Positions 58,251 through 64,000 of a stretch of DNA of 64,000 bases are shown here, one piece after another. Position 1 is the stretch's first letter. Every line of letters begins with the position of its first letter. Source of the stretch: Microstegium vimineum (taxonomy: Eukaryota > Streptophyta > Magnoliopsida > Poales > Poaceae). Position numbers and translations under genes: made by a program. Below the pieces are notes generated by a model. That model ran no database searches and was not told where the DNA came from. It was given only the letters and a program-made list of their open reading frames with translations. The stretch lies in contig CM039126.1 in NCBI GenBank assembly GCA_022036555.1, positions 16,587,263 through 16,651,262 of the forward strand, given 5' to 3'.

Positions 58251-59103
58251 TGGCCTGATTTTAGGCCGGTCTCATGGTGCCGTCAACTTCTCGACGAAAT
58301 GTCATATAGTCCAGATTTGACTGCTTTACATGATCTGAAGACAAAAGGTTACTTAATGAATTACTGACATTGCTTCATGAATTATCCTTTGGTGATTGTT
58401 GCCCACTTTCTGCTAGGTTACGTATATAATTTTTGTACAGGCTGATTTTTGTTTGACTCCAAACATAAATCATGCATAATGTATGTGTTGTACTGTATTA
58501 GCTGAACCACTGATCTTTTGTTTTTTGCAACTGAAGTGGAAACAATATTAATTGAGAATGAAAAGAACTGATGTATATCACTATGACATTTCTGAAGTTA
58601 ACTTTCGACTGTTCCACACAACTTGGCTGATCTACATTCGAGCAGTAGCAGCAAGGAGCACCACCGTGGAGGACCTACCTTGTCCTACATCCACAGTAGT
58701 TTCTCTAAATATTTCAAGACCGAACAAGGTAATTAATTATAGTGATTTGTCTATGTATGATTGCATTTACCGAAAGTTGTTGGCCTCTATAAAATAAAGT
58801 CTGTGTGATTTAGGGGTGTAATACCACAGTTGGTAGGACTGTAATAATCTAAATAGATATGTAGGGGTGCTTGGTTAGGAAAATCTTTCATGTATTGGGT
58901 ATGGCTTGAAGGATCCTATTTCAAGCAAATTGAAGCTTGAGTGGCTTCAACTGCACTTATTTATTTGAAGTAAGTAGTACAACTTTGATTCTGATAGTGC
59001 GTACTGCTACTGTGTGGGGATGACCCGATTGCTTCCAACTGTTCGGAGGTGATCACAAATTTATGCAGAAAATAAAATTAATAGTCTAAGACTAATTTGA
59101 TTT

Positions 59104-59634
59104 TTGACGGTGCCAACTAAATATCATCCATACATCTCCTATTGCAACACACTAGCAATAGTAATAGAAATTCTTACGGGCATGAACATACGGAAGTATA
59201 ATGTCAACCTTCGATTCACCCCGAGGGCCCGAGGTTTGACCCACCCGGCCATACGCACCACATCGCAACCGCTATTCCCCGGCACCCACACCAGCGCCCC
59301 GCTCCCCACGCCGCCGGTCTCCGGCAAACCGTCCCCGCCCCGTCCCTACGCACCCGCGCCCAATGCCTCGCAGCCGCTCTTCCCGGCTGTCCGCACCCGC
59401 GCCCAGCTTCCCCGACTGTGTCCGCCGCGAGGGGCCGCCATCAGGCGACGCGAGAACGCGGCTGGGCGCATCGCCTCTGGGCTAGGCGAGGCCATGGCGG
59501 GGCGTCGTCGTCTGGTGAGACGCGAAGCTGGGCGGGGCCGCTCCTCTCCCCCACGGTCTCCTGCAAATAGCCCCGGACCACTGGAGCCGCCGCCGGCAGG
59601 GACCGCGTCAGACGCTGCTTGGACTGCTAGATGA
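59104..59634 (+). other. GC-rich 176-codon open frame, unrecognised
   Basis: Pro/Arg/Ala-rich translation with no domain. The stretch 59185-59220 (ACGGAAGTAT ... CCTTCGATTCACCC) repeats the start of the 57.5-kb block, so both may derive from the same type of repeat. Opposite-strand frames are equally open, as expected from base composition. I would not call it a host gene from sequence alone. Confidence 0.25.
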
Positions 59635-59940
59635 GGTGGTGCGTGTCCAGTAGGCAGCCATGGTCGAGCTCTGAATGCAAAGGTGTGGGCTCGGGCGGGA
59701 TGTGGGGGCGCACCCTCGAGATGCCGCAGCGACGCGGGTCCGATATGCGACAAATGAATCCGTTCCATCCCACCTCGCCGTCGCTCTCTCCGCACTCATA
59801 TACAGGTACAACACACCTCCGCCCAGGCTCCGAGCGTCCCTCCCTTTTGCCTGTTCTACTATTTTTCTCATCTATTGGTCAGTAACGAGCTTGTATCTTA
59901 GGAATTGTACATCTATCCTTCTCTTTACGTGTTAAAGTAA

Positions 59941-60790
59941 GGCAAAATAGTCGTTTTGGCCCCTCAACTATCACCAAAGCCTCAAATTGGCCTCTGAACT
60001 ATCAAAACGGCCACTTTGACCCCTCAACTATCACCACCGAAGGTTCAAATTGGCCCCTGAACTCAAAACGACCACTTTGGTCCTTAAACTTATGATTTTC
60101 GTCTCAATTTCATCCATTATCCCTGATCGATGGATACATGGACAGATGAACTGCGAAAAGGTCGAAACCGCCCCTCATTATTTTCTTTACTTGTTGACCG
60201 CTCACGGCATTTCCAAACCCACCGTTTATTTTAAAAATACCAAAATCTGATTAAATGTCAGAGAATTCATAAAAAATTGTTTCCAAAATTTGTTTTACTA
60301 CCATCATGATATACCTTTTTGTTACTCGCTTAGAATATTTAAAGCTTATATGATCTCATAAAATTCAAAACTAGGTTAAAGTGAAACAATAGATGCAAAT
60401 GGAGGTAAATTCTAGTCTAGCTTAACCAGGTAAACTTCATGTGTTTTGTAAAATAATTTTTTTTATTAATTTTCTAACATTAAATCATATTTTGGTATTT
60501 TTAAAACAAACGACGAGGTTGGAAACGTCATGAGCAGCCAACAAGTAAAGAAAATGAGGGGCAGTTTCAACCTTTTCACAGTCCATCTGTCCACTTGTCC
60601 ATCGATCAGGGATAATAGATAAAATTGAGACGAAAATCATAAGTTGAAGGGCCAAAGTGGCCATTTTGATAGTTCAGGGGTCAATTTGAGCCTTCGGTGA
60701 TAGTTGAGGGGTCAAAGTGGCCGTTTTGATAGTTCATGGGCCAATTTGAGCCTTCAGTGATAGTTGAAGGGCCAAAACGGCTATTTTGCC
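59941..60790. mobile_element. Foldback Mutator-type MITE, 9-bp TSD
   Basis: 850 bp with long inverted arms of about 320 bp (59941-60257 and 60474-60790). The ends are GGCAAAATAGTCGTTTTGG and its complement with few mismatches. A perfect 9-bp direct repeat TTAAAGTAA flanks it (59932-59940 and 60791-60799), the TSD length of Mutator-like elements. No transposase. Within each arm a CCTCAACTATCACC...TTGGCCCCTGAACTATCAAAACGG pattern repeats two to three times. Confidence 0.9.
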
Positions 60791-61040
60791 TTAAAGTAAA
60801 GAGAGTGTGGTTTCTTGTCCGGTTAAAGTATATTTTTCTATTTGTAGGTAAACCACCTATCCTTCTCTTTTCTTTGCTAAAATCAATATGACTTGGATAA
60901 TTTTGATCATCTTGGTTTCTATTGAACTGACACACTATCAATATTCATGCATGTATCTTTGATATCCTTTTGATATGCCGTAGGCTAACAAAAATCTTGG
61001 AGAAGTACTAGGCTAACTCTGAAAAGATACTGTGGGATGA

Positions 61041-61123
61041 TAAACCGAAGGTAACATTTGAATTGTGTAGCTACTTGAATAAAGGGTGCATTTTGCCTTC
61101 AACCAAATGTTACCTTCGGTTTA
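61041..61123. repeat. Perfect 20-bp inverted repeat with 43-bp loop
   Basis: TAAACCGAAGGTAACATTTG (61041-61060) is the exact reverse complement of 61104-61123. It would form a stable stem if transcribed. Confidence 0.85.
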
Positions 61124-61620
61124 CCATTTTGCCTAAAAGGTCTGTATTCAACCAAAAATTTAGAATGCTAATATTCTTTTTACAATGCAAGAAGTATGGC
61201 CTGCAGCCAAAATATCTTTTGCAATTCCAAGATTTGATGGTTTCGGAGACTAGAACTCTATTTTGAGCATGACAATTGCATACCAGTTCTGCAAAAACTC
61301 GTTATTTCCTACATCAAAACATTAGTTATTTCTCTTCCTCCATCGGCTGAGGTTCTTATGCAGTGTCCAGTGTATTCAGCTGCAATATTCCAATTGTTTT
61401 AAGAGTTATCCGTTTTAAAGGACCTAAATGCCTGTGCTTGAGTTTTTGTCTCCTAATTGTTCGCACCAATTTAAAATACAATAAACTTAGTCAGGATCCC
61501 TAACACAGGAAGACATGGAGTGCTATGCATGTTTCTTTTGACATCTTAATTCTTTTCCATACATGCTGAAAAAATAAACAATAGATATAGCCTGACTTTG
61601 AAATTTCATTTATTTCAATA

Positions 61621-62149
61621 GGTTTTCATCCAAAGTTGCAGGAGCAGTGGGATGCAGGAAATTGGAGTCAAGGTTGCATCAGGAGCCCACCTCTGGGTTG
61701 TGAGGTCAACCAGTCTGGGGATGGATTTCTTCCAATGGGAAACATAAAGTGGCCTGATTTCTCATATTGGGTATCTACAGTGGGAGATGAGGCTGGTTGC
61801 TGAACTGTCTGCCTGAGCAACTGGTCATGCGGTGCTTATGTCTACACAGCTACGACAGGGTGCCTAGCCTGGGGCAACGAACTAATTGACATGCCCGAGT
61901 TGCAAACTGGGGCATACACTCTAAACCTGAAGCTTCCTGCTTCTGAGCTACGTAAGTAATGATCATTATCTAAAAAATGGGTCAATCAGTTCATATTTCT
62001 GTATTTACCACCTGTAAAATATTATGTTTACTCCAGTTCCTGATGTCTCTTGATGAGCAGGAGTACATCACCCAATTTGGAAAATAGCCACGATAATATC
62101 AGCCATATACAAGAAGTTGCATTGCTTTCAGTTCTATCTAGAGAGTTAA
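61621..62149 (+). pseudogene. G-type lectin S-receptor-like kinase fragment
   Basis: Exon 61621-61951 encodes the end of the S-locus glycoprotein domain (EQWDAGNWSQGCIRSPPLGC) and a PAN-type domain (LSNWSCGAYVYTATTGCLAW, TLNLKLPASEL). It ends at a GTAAGT donor. The next exon 62061-62149 joins in phase (VHHPIWKIATIISAI), the start of the transmembrane segment, but stops at TAA 62147-62149. TGA at 61801-61803 interrupts the PAN part. Lectin, transmembrane and kinase parts are missing from the window. Intact proteins of this family are plasma-membrane receptors in defence and recognition. This is a dead fragment, possibly moved by a transposon. Confidence 0.8.
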
Positions 62150-63250
62150 AGATTATATTGCAGTAACCGGCCTGAGTCACATTAGAGTCAAGTGCCTTCG
62201 CTTATGGATCATCATCTGCCTTCGCTTATTCACGATTTTATTAATCCTAGCCTACATGTTCTGTGATTGATCTCGTTCATTTTGTTGAATCCATGAATGC
62301 CAATGTCTCATGCTCACCATCTGTTTGTGAAAATACTTATAAAAACTGTCACTCTAGATTATCTCCAATATTTCCCGTGGTTTAGGATAAGGAGTGTGCA
62401 ACCGTCATCATGGAGGTTGTGCCGATTTGGATATTCACTATTTCATATCCACTTCTTTAAGTATATAATTGATTCTTCATTCTTGGTGATCCAACGGTCT
62501 AAATGATATTGAAATTATTATTGTGTACAGGTCAGAATGTGCAGCTTCACCGGCACTCACTGCTGATGTGCTTGATGGAAGGGAATGGTAATGAGGGCGC
62601 CACTGCAGGCAGTGAGTGGGATTTGCTCCTATATTATTTTAGCGTTGCCGATTTGAATAATATCACTGTTTTATGCTTGAGAAGATATCTAAAACGGAAA
62701 TTGGTCATGCCTGCTTCTCTTAGGAGTCTGGTATTGATTATGCCTTTATGCTGGTTTTCCATTATTTAATATTCATCTCTTGTGATATTTTGTGCAATAT
62801 GTGATATGAATAGCTGATTTAATTTATGTTCAGGTTATAATATGTTCAAGCATTCCCCGAACTAAATGCAATACAACCATCAGTTCATAAATCATTTTCT
62901 CACAAGATAAGAAAAAATAGGCTTCATTCATAGGCAAACATGAAGTTGCTACCAAGCATGGGTGCTAGCAGAATTAAGATAAAATAAATTGTCGCTTCCC
63001 TGATGCTACCCATGGTTCAATTTCTTAAGCTACTGTAGGTATTGTTTCCATGATGTTATCAATGGTTCAGTTTTTGCAGTACTGTAGATTTTTTTTATTT
63101 AGATAATGGAACAATGTTCCAGACTCTACCTGTAGTACTGTAGGTTTAATCTAAACATTTTAACCTACAAAGAGTATTACTAAGGTCAGATCAGTTTTGT
63201 TTTAGAAATCAATGCATGGCCAATTTCATACCATCAGATATATCTAGAGA
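62150..63250. other. Non-coding sequence after the kinase fragment
   Basis: No recognisable gene. The frame 62503-62769 (88 codons) lacks a domain. A 90-bp direct similarity (GTTTCCATGATG/GCTACC-AATGGTTCA blocks near 63000 and 63045) is present. Confidence 0.4.
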
Positions 63251-63254
63251 TCTA

Positions 63255-63390
63255 TGTTTGGATAGGATTGCCTGGAAAGCAGCTATTGAAGTGTCGGAAC
63301 CATGACTCGGGTATCTTGTTGGGTTTCAACTCTAGCCTACCCCAACTTGCTTGGGACTACAGGCTTTGTTGATGTTGATGTTGATGAGCT
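63255..63390 (+). mobile_element. 3' end of a 5'-truncated LINE
   Basis: The block GGGTTTCAACTCTAGCCTAC, then CCCAACTTGCTTGGGACTAC, then a TTGATG/TTGTTG short-repeat tail (63367-63387) is the typical 3' end of a grass L1-type LINE. The upstream bases read like the last codons of its RT ORF ending at TGA (near 63303). Confidence 0.6.
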
Positions 63391-64000
63391 CTGGTTGGGT
63401 TTTGTTCAGTGCTTATTTTATTTTAGTTATATGAATTTGTGGAACTCTTTTGTTGTAATGTAAGATGCTACTTCTCTGCGTTTGTGTAAGATCGCAAGAG
63501 TAGTTCGACAGCGTACGTGCAGATGCTATCCAGAAGCTAAGACAGTGATCCCATCATGATGCTATCCAGGAGCTAAGGTCAGGAAGGCAAGTGAAATATC
63601 ATATGAGAGTTGGGGAAAGAAAGTGGAAGGCAGGTTGCTGCTACGTGAAGCTGCTTGGTGTATAGGTCCTATCAGACTACGGCAGGAAGGCAAATAAGGA
63701 AAATAGCATAAGACGAGTTGCTAAAAGAAAATAAATGTTAGGTTTATGTGAACCTGTTAATCTTTGCAAATTCAGGGAATCTGTTGTGAGAAATTTCTAA
63801 GAAACAACTAGATGCAACGTTTATGTCTACAAACCATGGCTACCCTTACATCCTTTTCAGATTACTCTTGAATTAGGATGATCGTTCATTGAATTATGTG
63901 ATTGATCGGTGCAGAATATCGACATTCCTCTAAAACAAAAGTTGCAGATCCCATTTTATCTTTCAAACAAGGTTGATTTCACTCAAATTTGATAAATGGG
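63391..64000. other. Non-coding sequence to window end
   Basis: No gene. GATGCTATCCAG is repeated (63522 and 63560) within a short AGCTAAG-containing duplication. Confidence 0.4.

Overview
The window is a piece of a large plant nuclear genome, most likely a grass and probably panicoid. The basis is CACTA transposons, Tat-lineage Ty3/gypsy and SIRE-lineage Ty1/copia retrotransposons of grass type, GT-AG introns, and no prokaryotic gene organisation. I see no complete ordinary host gene and no rRNA or tRNA gene. Almost everything is transposable element, much of it nested, with target-site duplications (TSDs) that fix the boundaries.

Layout. 1-4690: right part of a CACTA (En/Spm) transposon with a decayed TNP2-type transposase followed by a spliced Ulp1-like cysteine protease gene. 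5610-18846: a complete, young gypsy element of Tat type (TSD ATGAG, LTRs about 0.6% different). It carries gag, protease, a pol with two nonsense codons and a damaged integrase, and an antisense five-exon plant-mobile-domain gene between pol and the 3' LTR. 19573-20998 and 51865-52978: two pieces of an older LTR-type sequence, split by the next element. 20999-51859: one copia/SIRE element on the minus strand (TSD CCTTC), with gag-pol, an extra ORF downstream of pol, and three later insertions. These are a second Tat-type gypsy (21732-35290, TSD GGCTC) in its 3' LTR, a solo LTR (39988-41679) between pol and the extra ORF, and a second solo LTR (49906-51765, TSD CTAAC) in its 5' LTR.

53-64 kb: degenerate repeats; a 1.2-kb non-autonomous CACTA (55054-56281, TSD TGG) that has captured part of a Fringe-like glycosyltransferase gene; GC-rich unrecognised ORFs; an 850-bp foldback Mutator-type MITE with a 9-bp TSD (59941-60790); a broken fragment of a G-type lectin S-receptor-like kinase; and the 3' tail of a LINE.

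How parts work together. In each gypsy element gag, protease, reverse transcriptase, two RNase H domains and integrase would form the replication machinery, while a spliced host-like gene lies antisense downstream: a plant mobile domain in one, a Transposase_28-like protein in the other. The most unusual signals are these antisense genes, saturation of the young gypsy element with the hexamer GCCGAT/ATCGGC on both strands and through coding sequence, and a TAG plus UAAUG organisation of its gag, pro and pol frames.
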